A stretch of 64,000 nucleotides of DNA. It comes from DUTS01 sp050951605. GTDB taxonomy: Bacteria; Bacillota; Peptococcia; DRI-13; DTU073. Positions 8,595-17,826 of the stretch are shown one piece after another. Location: assembly GCA_050951605.1 (NCBI GenBank), contig JBMNJJ010000002.1:1-64000 (forward strand), written 5' to 3'. Below the pieces are notes generated by a model. The model was not told where the DNA came from. It saw nothing but the letters and a program-made list of their open reading frames with translations, and made no database searches. The stretch's first letter is position 1; every line of letters starts with the position of its first letter. A program made the translations under genes and the position numbers.

Positions 8595-8623
8595 TTGACT
8601 TCACTGTACAGTGGTGCTATAAT
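8595..8623 (+). promoter_or_regulatory. Promoter with a palindromic operator before the cold-shock gene
   Basis: TTGACT (8595-8600) and TATAAT (8618-8623) are 17 bases apart, a strong vegetative promoter. The spacer contains the perfect 12-base palindrome CACTGTACAGTG (8602-8613), well placed to act as an operator for a dimeric repressor. A leader of about 45 bases precedes the cold-shock gene. Confidence 0.75.
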
Positions 8624-8673
8624 CATCAAAGTAGATTTAATCTGCTAGTTACATTTTAGGAGGAATGTTTTTA

Positions 8674-8871
8674 ATGCAAGGAAAAGTGAAATGGTTCAAC
8701 AAAGAAAAGGGTTATGGTTTTATTGAGAGAGAAGAAGGCAACGATGTGTTTGTACACTTCTCGGCGATTCAAGAGGATGGTTTTAAAACTTTGTATGAAG
8801 GTGATGTTGTCGAATTTGAAATTGTGGAGGGTCCCAAAGGGTTGCAAGCGGCTAACGTTTGCAAGATTTAA
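8674..8871 (+). CDS. csp: Cold-shock protein (CspA family)
   Basis: The 65-residue single cold-shock domain (MQGKVKWFNKEKGYGFIERE) carries both RNA-binding motifs, KGYGFI (RNP1-like) and VFVHFSAIQ (RNP2-like). Such proteins bind single-stranded RNA and act as RNA chaperones. ATG 8674 is chosen because TAGGAGGA (8657-8664) is 9 bases upstream; the in-frame ATG 8665 overlaps that site. It is a single-gene unit between a strong promoter with a palindromic spacer and a terminator. It is the first intact gene after the decayed transporter. Confidence 0.96.
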   Translation: MQGKVKWFNKEKGYGFIEREEGNDVFVHFSAIQEDGFKTLYEGDVVEFEIVEGPKGLQAANVCKI

Positions 8872-8892
8872 GTAGGAAAACAAAGAAAAACT

Positions 8893-8919
8893 CCCCGGTA
8901 TTTTGTTACCGGGGTTTTT
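8893..8919 (+). terminator. Intrinsic terminator of the cold-shock gene
   Basis: CCCCGGTA (8893-8900) pairs with TACCGGGG (8907-8914), followed by a T tract. Confidence 0.9.
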
Positions 8920-9028
8920 GTTTTTGTGTATTAACTTTGAGCTTCTTTATTATTTTGTGCAGGATTTTTTTAAAAAGCAGGGAATAATTATAATATAGAG
9001 GACTTTAAGATTAGAGAGGAGGAAAAAA

Positions 9029-9556
9029 ATGAAATTTCAATTTAGAGGTAAAAACATTCAAGTTACGAATGCTTTGAAGGAACATGCTGAAAAGAAGTTA
9101 GGTAAACTGGATAAATATTTTGATACTCCTCCGGAAGCTATTGTCACTTTGACAGTAGAAAAGGAACGTCAGCGTGTGGAAGTGACTATCCCTCTCAACG
9201 GTTATCTTTTACGTGGTGAGGAAGAAACACATGACATGTATTCATCTGTGGATCAGGTAGTGGACAAATTAGAAAAACAAATGAAAAAGTACAAAACACG
9301 TTTAAGTAAAAAGAACAAAGGGGCAAGTATTAAAGACTTGGTGGCAAATTCTGTAGAAAAGGTTGAAGAAGAAGGTCCTCGTTTAGTACGTACAAAGCGT
9401 TTTGCCATGAAACCCATGTCTGTGGAGGAAGCACTTATGCAGATGAATCTTCTCGGACACAGTTTTTTTGTGTTTACTAATGCAGAAACGGAAGAAGTAA
9501 ATGTCGTTTATTGTCGTAAAGATGGTAATTATGGTTTAATTGAACCAGTAATTTAA
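9029..9556 (+). CDS. hpf: Ribosome hibernation promoting factor, long form
   Basis: This 175-residue protein is the long HPF of Firmicutes. The N-terminal S30AE domain (MKFQFRGKNIQVTNALKEHA, about residues 1-95) binds the decoding centre. The C-terminal dimerisation domain (about 118-175, KRFAMKPMSVEEALMQMNLL ... VVYCRKDGNYGLIEP) links two 70S ribosomes into 100S particles during stationary phase. The start ATG 9029 follows GAGAGGAGG. It forms its own unit with a terminator at 9593. The hpf-secA-prfB neighbourhood is conserved across Firmicutes, here interrupted by an LtaS-like gene. Confidence 0.95.
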   Translation: MKFQFRGKNIQVTNALKEHAEKKLGKLDKYFDTPPEAIVTLTVEKERQRVEVTIPLNGYLLRGEEETHDMYSSVDQVVDKLEKQMKKYKTRLSKKNKGASIKDLVANSVEKVEEEGPRLVRTKRFAMKPMSVEEALMQMNLLGHSFFVFTNAETEEVNVVYCRKDGNYGLIEPVI

Positions 9557-9592
9557 AAAAAGTACTTAAGATTGTAAAAAGAGAATCGTAAG

Positions 9593-9625
9593 AAAAAACG
9601 GGAGAACATTGTTCTTCCGTTTTTT
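9593..9625 (+). terminator. Intrinsic terminator of hpf
   Basis: AAAAAACGG and CCGTTTTTT flank an AGAAC/GTTCT stem; the hairpin ends in T6. Confidence 0.85.
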
Positions 9626-9657
9626 AACATCGTAAATATGTATTATCTGGCAATTGA

Positions 9658-9686
9658 TTGACAAAGAAATAGCTAAAAGGTAAACT
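9658..9686 (+). promoter_or_regulatory. Probable promoter of the LtaS-like gene
   Basis: A perfect TTGACA (9658-9663) stands 17 bases from TAAACT (9681-9686), a weak -10. It precedes the LtaS-like start by about 58 bases. Confidence 0.5.
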
Positions 9687-9743
9687 AAAAAATGATGTTA
9701 AATGAAAAATTATTGAGTCTTGCTTGGTGGAGGATTAAAATAG

Positions 9744-11849
9744 ATGAAAAAAATAAAGTCATATTTATTACCTTTGATAATTGTGCCCCTGGTTTTATTA
9801 TTTATTACAGAATTAGTACAACGGGCAAGTCTTTTTTCCGTATTAAGCTGGCCTTTTTTGCATCCACCTGAATTTATTGTGAGCTTTATGCTCGTTTTTT
9901 GTTTTTTAAGTATTTTTTTAGCGTTAACTAATAATTTGAGGATATCTTTTTTCGTGGTTTTAACAATTTCTGCGCTTTTTGCTTTGATTAGTAATATTAA
10001 GCAGAAGTTTTTGGGAGAGCCATTATTACCGTGGGATTTTGTTTTAGGTAAAGAAACTACAGATATTGTTAATTATTTTACTAGTTTTATTAATACAAAA
10101 GTCATTCTTTTTGTGGTATTAATTATTTTTTTAGGGATATTTTTGTTTCGTTATTTACCTTTCAAGAATGATTGCAATAAATATAGTGTGAAAACAAGAG
10201 TGATTTTGTTGGTTCTTTCATTAGTTATGATTATTTCCATATGTACTAATTATCCAATTCCATTAAAGAGTAATTTTGACTTACGATGTATTACTTGGGA
10301 CCAAAAGTTGAATTCCAATAGAAATGGATTGCTATTATCTTTTTGTATAAATTTACAATGGCTTACTGTGGAACAGCCTGAGGGTTATAATGAAAAAAGA
10401 ATTGCGGAGATAGTTAATAATTATATAGGTACGGAGAGTAATGTTCCGGTAGTTGGTGACTCTGCAGTTAAACCAAATATTATTATGATTATGAATGAGG
10501 CTTTTTGGGATCCTTGTCTATTGCCGGGAGTTTCTTTTAATCGCGACCCTTTGCCTCTTTTTCATGCTTTGCAGAAAAAACATACTTCCGGGTCGTTATT
10601 TGTACCGGTTTTTGGCGGGGCAACGGTAAATACGGAATTTGAAGCTCTGACCGGTCATTCCACTCATTTCCTTCCGGGAGGGTCAATTGCGTATGCTCAG
10701 TATGTACGTAAACCGGTAGAGTCTTTGGCTAGTATTTTGGCTAATCAGGGCTATACTACAACCGCTATTCATTCCTACCATAATTGGTTTTATCGACGGG
10801 ATGAAGTTTTTCGTAATTTAGGTTTTACTAAATTTATTAGTAGCGAGTTTTTTGTAGAGCCTCAACTGAAACGGTATTATATTACTGATGATGAGGTTTC
10901 CCGGTTAATTATTGAGGAGTCCGAAGAAAGTACAGAACCTTTTTTTGTTTTTGCAGTAACCATGCAGAATCATGGTCCGTATACTGTTGGTTATGGCGAG
11001 GAAGCAGAGATAAAAGTAGAGGGAGACCTTTCTTCAGAGGCAAAGAATATATTAGAGATTTATGCTCAAGGTGTAGCTGATGCTGACCAAGCATTACAGA
11101 AGCTGGTAGAGCATTTTCAAAAAAGTGAAAGACCGACAATTATTGTGTTTTTTGGTGACCATTTGCCGGCTTTAGGTGAGGACTATCAAGTTTACCGTGA
11201 GACTAATTTTTATCAGGAAGATTATAGTTATGAGGAAAATCAAAAAATGCATACTGTTCCTTTCGTTATTTGGAGTAACTATTTGCCGCGGGAGGAAGGG
11301 CTAAGGCTTAATTCTTCTTTTTTAGGTCCTTATCTATTACAAAAGGCAGGGTTAAAGGGTTCTTTCTATACTGATTATTTGTTTTCTTTGTGGCAAAAAA
11401 CGCCGTTAATTCCTAAACGAACATATTATACAGAGGCAGGGATAGAAAACAGTTCTTTAGCAGATTATCAATTATTGCAGTATGACCTTCTTTTTGGTGA
11501 AAGCTACCTTTATCAAGGGCAGGTGCCTTCTATTGTACAGGAACAATATTTCTTGGGTAGGGAGAAGATGAGTATCGAATCTGTGCGTTTTTTAGAAGAA
11601 GAAAAAGCATTACGTAGTAAATGGGAATTAGAGATAACGGGAAAGAATTTTACTCCGGATTGTCGTGTTTATTTAAAGGATAAACCCATAACGACGAATT
11701 TCGTAGATGAGAATCATTTAAAGATAGTTGTTTCGGAAAGAATATTTAAGCAGTTTGATAATTTAACCATCCAGGTCAAACTTGCTGATTCCTTGCATAA
11801 TATTATTGCCGAGTCTAATTGCGCATTGTTAGGCAAGATGTTAAAATGA
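9744..11849 (+). CDS. LtaS-family membrane sulfatase/phosphoglycerol transferase with a C-terminal Ig-like domain
   Basis: A 701-residue membrane enzyme of the lipoteichoic-acid synthase family. About five N-terminal transmembrane helices (residues roughly 7-30, 40-62, 65-88, 115-138, 150-170) precede an extracellular sulfatase-fold domain (about 240-570). The nucleophile region GGATVNTEFEALTGHSTH contains the conserved Thr, and IIVFFGDHLPAL the metal-binding Asp-His. LtaS enzymes polymerise glycerol phosphate from phosphatidylglycerol; a different glycerol-phosphate or phosphoethanolamine transfer cannot be excluded. Residues about 605-700 form an extra domain (ELEITGKNFTPDCRVYLKD) resembling IPT/TIG Ig-like folds, unusual for LtaS. 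A possible promoter lies at 9658; secA follows 37 bases downstream. Confidence 0.85.
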   Translation: MKKIKSYLLPLIIVPLVLLFITELVQRASLFSVLSWPFLHPPEFIVSFMLVFCFLSIFLALTNNLRISFFVVLTISALFALISNIKQKFLGEPLLPWDFVLGKETTDIVNYFTSFINTKVILFVVLIIFLGIFLFRYLPFKNDCNKYSVKTRVILLVLSLVMIISICTNYPIPLKSNFDLRCITWDQKLNSNRNGLLLSFCINLQWLTVEQPEGYNEKRIAEIVNNYIGTESNVPVVGDSAVKPNIIMIMNEAFWDPCLLPGVSFNRDPLPLFHALQKKHTSGSLFVPVFGGATVNTEFEALTGHSTHFLPGGSIAYAQYVRKPVESLASILANQGYTTTAIHSYHNWFYRRDEVFRNLGFTKFISSEFFVEPQLKRYYITDDEVSRLIIEESEESTEPFFVFAVTMQNHGPYTVGYGEEAEIKVEGDLSSEAKNILEIYAQGVADADQALQKLVEHFQKSERPTIIVFFGDHLPALGEDYQVYRETNFYQEDYSYEENQKMHTVPFVIWSNYLPREEGLRLNSSFLGPYLLQKAGLKGSFYTDYLFSLWQKTPLIPKRTYYTEAGIENSSLADYQLLQYDLLFGESYLYQGQVPSIVQEQYFLGREKMSIESVRFLEEEKALRSKWELEITGKNFTPDCRVYLKDKPITTNFVDENHLKIVVSERIFKQFDNLTIQVKLADSLHNIIAESNCALLGKMLK

Positions 11850-11886
11850 AGAGAAAGTTTGGTTTAGTTTAGAAAGCAGGTGTTTG

Positions 11887-14556
11887 ATGGTGGCGTGGGG
11901 ATTTTTAAAAAATATTTTAGATATAAATGCGAAAGAGATTAAGCGCTTAAGTAGAAAAGTGGGAAATATTAATATTTTAGAACCTGAGATGAAGGCTTTA
12001 AGTGACCAACAGTTAAAGGCTAAAACGGATGAGTTTAAAGCACGTTTGGCTGAGGGTGAAACTTTTGATGACGTTCTTCCTGAAGCTTTTGCTGTAGTTC
12101 GTGAGGCGTCACGCAGAGTGTTAGGCTTGCGTCATTTTGATGTTCAGTTGATCGGGGGTATGGTTTTACATCAGGGCAATATTGCGGAGATGAAAACAGG
12201 AGAAGGGAAGACTTTAGTGGCAACACTTCCGGCATATCTTAATGCCCTTACGGGAAAAGGTGTGCATATTATTACAGTGAATGATTATTTGGCAAAACGT
12301 GATAGTGAATGGATGGGACAAATTTATAAATTTTTAGGTTTATCGGTAGGTTTAATTGTCCATGGTCTGGATTTTGCTGAAAGGAAAGCAGCTTATGCTG
12401 CCGATATAACTTTTGGGACAAATAATGAGTTTGGTTTTGATTATCTTCGAGATAATATGGTTTCACATCCGGAGCATTTAGTACAACGTGAACTACATTA
12501 TGCTATTGTTGACGAGGTAGACAGTATTTTGATTGATGAAGCTCGGACTCCTTTAATTATTTCAGGGGCTGGAGATAAACCTAAAGACTTGTATCGGCAA
12601 GTAGCAAGAATTATTCCGCGATTAAAAAAAGAGGTTGATTTTAATGTTGATGAAAAGGCTCGAGTGGTCACACTAACGGAGGAAGGTATTAGTAGAGTAG
12701 AACAGATGTTAGGGGTGGAAAATCTTTATGACCAGGAAAATATCGAGTTAAGTCATCATGTTAATCAGGCTCTCCACGCTCATACTCTGATGAAGCGAGA
12801 TGTGGACTATGTGGTAAAAGATGGGGAAATTATTATTGTTGATGAATTTACAGGGCGATTGATGTATGGACGTCGTTATAGTGAAGGATTACATCAAGCG
12901 ATTGAGGCGAAGGAAGGAGTAACGATTGAAAAGGAGTCGCAGACTTTGGCGACGATAACTTTTCAAAATTATTTTCGGATGTATAAAAAATTAGCCGGAA
13001 TGACAGGTACAGCAGTAACTGAGGAAGAAGAGTTTAGAAAGATTTATAAACTCGATGTAACAGTTATTCCGACAAACAAACCTTTGATTCGTAAGGATTT
13101 ACCGGATATGATTTATAGGACGGAAAAGGGTAAGTTTCTGGCGGCAGTAGAGGATATAGCCAAGCGTCATGAAAAAGGACAACCGATTTTAGTAGGAACG
13201 ATCTCTATTGAAAAGTCGGAATTGCTGAGTAAACTTTTGCGACAAAGAGGTATTCCCCATCAGGTGCTGAATGCGAAGTATCATGACTTAGAAGCTCAGA
13301 TTGTGGCTCAGGCGGGAAGAAAAGGAGCGATAACTGTTTCCACGAACATGGCTGGTCGTGGTACGGACATTATTTTGGGCGGGAATCCTAGTTTTATGGC
13401 TCGCCAGGAGATGTTAATACAGGGGTATTCGTCTGCTTTAATTGAAGAGGCTGCTAGTCATAGTGAGGTTGATGATGAGGAAGTTTTACAGGCAAGGGAA
13501 TGTTATCAAAAGTTGTATAAGGAAAAGCAAAAAGAAACGGCTCAGGAACATGACGAGGTGATTGCTTTAGGTGGATTGCATATTATTGGTACGGAGCGGC
13601 ATGAGAGTCGTCGTATTGATAATCAGCTGAGAGGTCGAGCCGGTCGTCAAGGAGACCCGGGTTCCAGCCAGTTTTATATTTCCCTGGAAGATGATTTGAT
13701 GCGCCTTTTTGGAGCAGAAAACATTATGGGGTTAATGGATAAGCTAGGTATGGATGATAGTATGCCTGTTGAGAATAAGATGATTACGAGAGGAATAGAA
13801 AATGCTCAGCGTCGCGTAGAAGCCCGTAACTTTGATCTTCGAAAAAATGTGTTAGAATATGATGATGTGATGAATCAGCAGAGAGAAGTAATTTATGAGC
13901 AGCGCCGCAGTGTATTGATGGGTGAAGACATTAAAGAAAATATCCTGGAGATGATTGCGAGGGTTGTAGAAAGAACAATAAATGCTTTTACCGGGGGAAG
14001 TATTTATCCGGAAGAGTGGGACTTGAAAAATTTGTTAGAGCAAGCTCAACAAATATTTTTACCTCGGCATAATCTTTCGGCAGATGAATTAGCGAAAATG
14101 CATGAAGAAGAGGTTAGAGAGCTTATTCTGGAAAAAGCCAAAGCAGGTTATGAAGAGCGGGAAAAAGAATTAGGTGCAGAAAACATGCGGGAATTAGAAC
14201 GTCTAGTTACCTTGCGTGTTGTTGATGAAAAATGGATGGGACATCTTGATGCTATGGATCAGTTGCGTCAGGGGATTGGCTTGCGGGCTTATGGACAGAG
14301 AGACCCTCTTGTCGAATATAAATATGAAGCTTATGATATGTTTAATATGATGGTGGAAGAGATTCAAGAAGATATTGTACGCTATGTTTATCATGTGTCA
14401 GTAGTAGAAAGACCGAAAGAACGCCAAAATTTAATTGAAAATCGTTATGATGAGAGTGAGCTTAAAAAAGAACCGAGACGGGTGAAGAAAATAGGAAGAA
14501 ATGACCCCTGTCCTTGTGGCAGTGGGAAGAAATATAAAAAATGTTGTGGTCAATAA
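11887..14556 (+). CDS. secA: Preprotein translocase ATPase SecA
   Basis: SecA drives Sec-dependent secretion through SecYEG. This 889-residue copy has Walker A MKTGEGKTLVATLPAYLNAL, DEAD-like VDEVDSILIDEARTP, the FQNYFRMYKKLAGMTGTA block and motif VI GRAGRQGDPGSSQFY. The C-terminus carries the SEC-C zinc-binding domain (GRNDPCPCGSGKKYKKCCG), which contacts SecB-like factors or lipids. ATG 11887 is chosen; TTG 11884 immediately before it is possible. SecG is encoded in the same window at 46323. prfB follows 24 bases downstream, the standard secA-prfB order. Confidence 0.98.
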   Translation: MVAWGFLKNILDINAKEIKRLSRKVGNINILEPEMKALSDQQLKAKTDEFKARLAEGETFDDVLPEAFAVVREASRRVLGLRHFDVQLIGGMVLHQGNIAEMKTGEGKTLVATLPAYLNALTGKGVHIITVNDYLAKRDSEWMGQIYKFLGLSVGLIVHGLDFAERKAAYAADITFGTNNEFGFDYLRDNMVSHPEHLVQRELHYAIVDEVDSILIDEARTPLIISGAGDKPKDLYRQVARIIPRLKKEVDFNVDEKARVVTLTEEGISRVEQMLGVENLYDQENIELSHHVNQALHAHTLMKRDVDYVVKDGEIIIVDEFTGRLMYGRRYSEGLHQAIEAKEGVTIEKESQTLATITFQNYFRMYKKLAGMTGTAVTEEEEFRKIYKLDVTVIPTNKPLIRKDLPDMIYRTEKGKFLAAVEDIAKRHEKGQPILVGTISIEKSELLSKLLRQRGIPHQVLNAKYHDLEAQIVAQAGRKGAITVSTNMAGRGTDIILGGNPSFMARQEMLIQGYSSALIEEAASHSEVDDEEVLQARECYQKLYKEKQKETAQEHDEVIALGGLHIIGTERHESRRIDNQLRGRAGRQGDPGSSQFYISLEDDLMRLFGAENIMGLMDKLGMDDSMPVENKMITRGIENAQRRVEARNFDLRKNVLEYDDVMNQQREVIYEQRRSVLMGEDIKENILEMIARVVERTINAFTGGSIYPEEWDLKNLLEQAQQIFLPRHNLSADELAKMHEEEVRELILEKAKAGYEEREKELGAENMRELERLVTLRVVDEKWMGHLDAMDQLRQGIGLRAYGQRDPLVEYKYEAYDMFNMMVEEIQEDIVRYVYHVSVVERPKERQNLIENRYDESELKKEPRRVKKIGRNDPCPCGSGKKYKKCCGQ

Positions 14557-14580
14557 TTAGAATACAGGGAGGAATGTTTG

Positions 14581-15706
14581 ATGCTTTTAGAATTTAAGCG
14601 GGAGTGGGACAGAGAGATAAAAACAATTAAAGATAGATGTTTTGATTTAGGGAGGTCTCTTTGACTTTTCTAGTCAAAAGGCGCAGTTAAAGAAATTAGA
14701 GCAAGAAATGTCTGCACCTCATTTTTGGGATAATCAGTCGGAAGCTCAGAAAATTATGCAGCAAGCGACAGCTTTAAAAAATAAAATTGAAGATTATACT
14801 AATTTACAGGAAAAAATAGAGGATGTAGAAGTCCTTTATGAACTTGGTCAGGAGGAAGAAGAATATTTAGTTGAAGCAGAAAAGGTCTTCCAACAAGTAA
14901 TTAAAGACCTTGAGGCAATGGAATTACAGCTTCTTTTTCAGGATAAATATGATGCCAGTAATGTGATTCTTTCTTTACATGCGGGTGCCGGTGGTACAGA
15001 GTCTCAAGATTGGACTAATATGCTTTTGCGGATGTATACGCGTTGGGCAGAGCAAAAAGGGTTTGGTGTAGAGATGCTTGATTACCTTGCTGGTGATGAG
15101 GCTGGAGTAAAAAGTGCGACGCTCTTAATTAAAGGAGAAAATGCCTATGGTTTGTTGAAGGCAGAAAAAGGTGTTCACCGTTTGGTACGTATTTCTCCTT
15201 TTGATGCTTCCGGTAGACGACACACTTCTTTTTCGGCGGTAGATGTTTTGCCGGAAGTAGATGATCAAGATGAAGGAATAGTCCTTAATAGTGACGAAAT
15301 AAAGGTAGATACCTATCGTTCTAGCGGAGCTGGAGGGCAACATGTTAATAAAACCGATTCAGCGGTAAGAATGACTCATCTTCCTACGGGGATTGTGGTC
15401 CAATGTCAGAATGAACGTTCTCAGATTGCGAATAGGAATGCTTGTGAAAAAATTCTTAAAGCTAAGCTTTTGGAGCTAAAACGTCAGGAACAGGAAAAGG
15501 AAATGACAAGTTTGCGTGGAGAACTTGGGGAAATAGGCTGGGGGAATCAGATCCGTTCGTATGTTTTTCACCCTTATAGTATGGTTAAAGACCATCGTAC
15601 CGAAGTTGAGATAGGTAATGTGAATCGTGTTATGGATGGCGAAATAGATCCTTTTATCGATGCTTATTTACGGATGATAGCAGTTCCGGGACAGCGAAAA
15701 AGTTAA
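14581..15706 (+). CDS. prfB: Peptide chain release factor 2 with programmed +1 frameshift
   Basis: RF2 terminates translation at UGA and UAA. The first 27 codons (MLLEFKREWDREIKT...) end at an in-frame TGA (14662-14664). The frame is resumed at +1 through CTT-TGA-C, giving SLDFSSQKAQLKKLEQEMSA and a protein of 374 residues. An internal Shine-Dalgarno-like GGGAGG sits just before the slip site, the classic autoregulatory element. The stop-recognition motif SPF (LVRISPFDASGRRHTSF) and catalytic GGQ (SSGAGGQHVNKTDSAV) are present. The frameshift is therefore a normal feature of this gene and should not be counted among the lesions elsewhere in the window. Confidence 0.97.
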
Positions 15707-15760
15707 TTAGAAAGTTTATTATATGATTAAAGTGTCGAGAAATGTTAGGAGGTATCATTG

Positions 15761-16582
15761 ATGGAAAAAATGATTGATCAACAAAAATTAGAAGAAACAG
15801 CTAAGCAATTACGTCGGGATATTATTACTATATTGGCTGAGGCCGGGTCAGGGCATCCGGGTGGTTCTCTCTCAGCGGTAGAAATTCTGACGTATCTTTA
15901 CTTTGAAGAGATGCAGGTAGATCCGCAAAATCCATCTTGGTCTGACAGGGATCGTTTCGTTTTAAGTAAAGGGCATGCTGCTCCTGTACTCTATACGGCA
16001 TTGGTCGGCAGAGGTTTTTTCCCACGGGAAGACCTTTTGAATATTAGAAAAATTAACTGTCCTTTACAAGGGCATCCTGATATGAATAAGGTACCTGGGG
16101 TGGATATGTCTACCGGTTCATTGGGACAGGGCATTTCTACTGCTGTAGGGATGGGTTTGGCCGGAAAATTGGACAAGAAGGATTATCGTATTTTTGTTCT
16201 GTTAGGGGATGGGGAAATTGAAGAGGGACAGGTTTGGGAAGCAGCTATGTCAGCTGCTCATTATCAATTAGATAATTTAATTGTTTTTTTAGATAATAAT
16301 GGTTTACAGATTGATGGACCTGTGACAGAAGTAATGTCCCCTGAGCCCATTGAGGATAAATTTAGAGCTTTTGGTTGGCATGTAGAAAGGATTAATGGGC
16401 ATTCCTTTACAGAAATTGCGGCGGCAGTGGAAACGGCGAAAAGGGTTAAGGATAAGCCGGTCCTGATTATTGCTGATACGGTAAAAGGTAAAGGTGTTTC
16501 TTTTATGGAAAATCAAGTGGGCTGGCATGGAAATGCTCCCAGTCAGGAGCAAGCAGAAAAAGCCCTAGCAGAGCTTGCGTAG
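15761..16582 (+). CDS. Transketolase N-terminal (thiamine-diphosphate binding) subunit
   Basis: The first half of a split transketolase, 274 residues. It binds thiamine diphosphate and metal through GDGEIEEGQVWEAAMSAAHY (about residues 145-165), and GSGHPGGSLSAVEIL is the usual N-terminal signature. Transketolase moves two-carbon units between sugar phosphates in the non-oxidative pentose-phosphate pathway. Split enzymes are common in Clostridia. ATG 15761 follows TAGGAGGTATC. The C-terminal subunit begins 9 bases after this stop, so the two are translated together as one heteromeric enzyme. Confidence 0.95.
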   Translation: MEKMIDQQKLEETAKQLRRDIITILAEAGSGHPGGSLSAVEILTYLYFEEMQVDPQNPSWSDRDRFVLSKGHAAPVLYTALVGRGFFPREDLLNIRKINCPLQGHPDMNKVPGVDMSTGSLGQGISTAVGMGLAGKLDKKDYRIFVLLGDGEIEEGQVWEAAMSAAHYQLDNLIVFLDNNGLQIDGPVTEVMSPEPIEDKFRAFGWHVERINGHSFTEIAAAVETAKRVKDKPVLIIADTVKGKGVSFMENQVGWHGNAPSQEQAEKALAELA

Positions 16583-16591
16583 GAGAGGGGA

Positions 16592-17536
16592 ATGATGAAG
16601 ATGAAAAAGATGGCGACACGAGAAGGTTATGGTAAAGCTTTGGCTAAATTAGGAGCTGAGCAGAAAAATGTGGTAGTATTAGATGCTGATTTATCTAAGT
16701 CCACGAAGTCTTATGAGTTTTGTAAGCATTATCCGGAACGGTTTTTTAATATGGGGATAGCGGAACAGAATCTAATGGGGACGGCAGCCGGATTGGCGGC
16801 GTCGGGTAAAATAGCGTTTGCTAGTACTTTTGCGATTTTTGCAACAGGACGAGCCTTTGAACAGATTCGTAATTCGATTGCTTATCCGAAGCTTAATGTG
16901 AAAATTGCCGCGAGTCATGCTGGTTTAACGGTAGGAGCAGATGGAGCTTCTCACCAGGCGATCGTTGATATGTCAATTATGCGTTCTTTGCCAAATATGA
17001 CGGTGATAGCTCCGGCGGACGGAGTGGAAGCTGAAAAAGCGGTTTTTGCTGCGGCTCAATATGAGGGTCCTGTTTATTTGCGTCTAGGTCGTTCGGCTGT
17101 GCCGGTGATTTATGGTGAGGAGCATGAGTTTAAAATTGGTGAAGCGTCTCAACTACGGGAGGGGCATGATGCAACTATTATCGCTTGCGGGATTATGGTG
17201 GCGGAAAGCTTGCAGGCTGCGGAGGAATTAGCCGAGGAAGGACTTACGGTGCGTGTAATCAATATGGCAACGATTAAACCACTTGATCAAGAGGCTGTGC
17301 TCAGGGCTGCTAAAGAAACGGGAGCAATTGTTACGGCCGAGGAACATAGTATTATTGGCGGTTTGGGTAGTGCGGTGGCTGAAGTATTGGTGGAAAATGT
17401 TCCTGTACCGATGGAGCGGGTCGGGGTTAAAGATGTCTTTGGGGAGTCGGGAGAGCCGGAAGAATTATTAGTGAAATATGGTCTTACGATAAAGGATATT
17501 AAAGAAGCGGTGTATCGGGTGTTACAAAGAAAGTAG
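16592..17536 (+). CDS. Transketolase C-terminal (pyrimidine-binding) subunit
   Basis: This 314-residue protein is the second half of the split transketolase. The Pyr domain (about 1-165) contains GIAEQNLMGTAAGLAASGKI with the catalytic Glu that activates the cofactor, and the SHAGLTVGADGASHQAI region lines the substrate site. The C-terminal domain (about 185-310) has GHDATIIACGIMVAESLQAA. It works with the N-terminal subunit encoded directly upstream. Start ATG 16592 follows AGGAGAGGGG. Immediately 3' (17562) lies a diverged copy of the structured repeat found as an array at 50 kb. Confidence 0.95.
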   Translation: MMKMKKMATREGYGKALAKLGAEQKNVVVLDADLSKSTKSYEFCKHYPERFFNMGIAEQNLMGTAAGLAASGKIAFASTFAIFATGRAFEQIRNSIAYPKLNVKIAASHAGLTVGADGASHQAIVDMSIMRSLPNMTVIAPADGVEAEKAVFAAAQYEGPVYLRLGRSAVPVIYGEEHEFKIGEASQLREGHDATIIACGIMVAESLQAAEELAEEGLTVRVINMATIKPLDQEAVLRAAKETGAIVTAEEHSIIGGLGSAVAEVLVENVPVPMERVGVKDVFGESGEPEELLVKYGLTIKDIKEAVYRVLQRK

Positions 17537-17561
17537 TCTGTTTAGCTGAAACTTCGCCAAA

Positions 17562-17615
17562 AAACGTTAAACGGTATAGCATATTTTCTTAAGTATAGGA
17601 AAGAGGTGCATTTCC
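17562..17615 (+). repeat. Diverged solitary fragment of the 315-bp structured repeat
   Basis: Starting 26 bases after the transketolase stop, about 54 bases match the unit-to-unit junction of the 50-kb array. AAACGTTAAACGGTATAGCA corresponds to AAACGTTAAACGGTACAGCA of the array, followed by a related TTTTCTTAAGTATAGGAAAG stretch and TTTCC. Identity is roughly 80 percent by eye. The rest of the unit is not recognisable here. As at 50 kb, it sits 3' of a + strand gene and upstream of an intrinsic terminator. The remaining intergenic sequence up to 17826 holds that terminator and no gene. Confidence 0.75.
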
Positions 17616-17643
17616 TAGTTTCGCTCATTTAGTTATTTTGATT

Positions 17644-17677
17644 AAAACCTCTCCAGTCATTTTAGGAGAGGTTTTTT
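17644..17677 (+). terminator. Intrinsic terminator after the transketolase genes
   Basis: AAAACCTCTCC (17644-17654) pairs with GGAGAGGTTTT (17665-17675) and is followed by further T residues. Confidence 0.9.
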
Positions 17678-17826
17678 GATTTTATGGCAAAATTTGCAGA
17701 GGAGATTTCGTCATTTTTAGCAGGGATTCTTTTTCTCTTGTCGAAAATAATGTATGTCGGGAGTAAAGGAACTTTTTCTGTTTAAAAAAGTCTAGAAAAG
17801 TAAGGACACGGATTTGAGGTGGTAAA

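Noticed and set aside
14581..15706. prfB as another decayed gene
   Set aside because: CTT-TGA-C with an upstream GGGAGG is the known autoregulatory frameshift of RF2.
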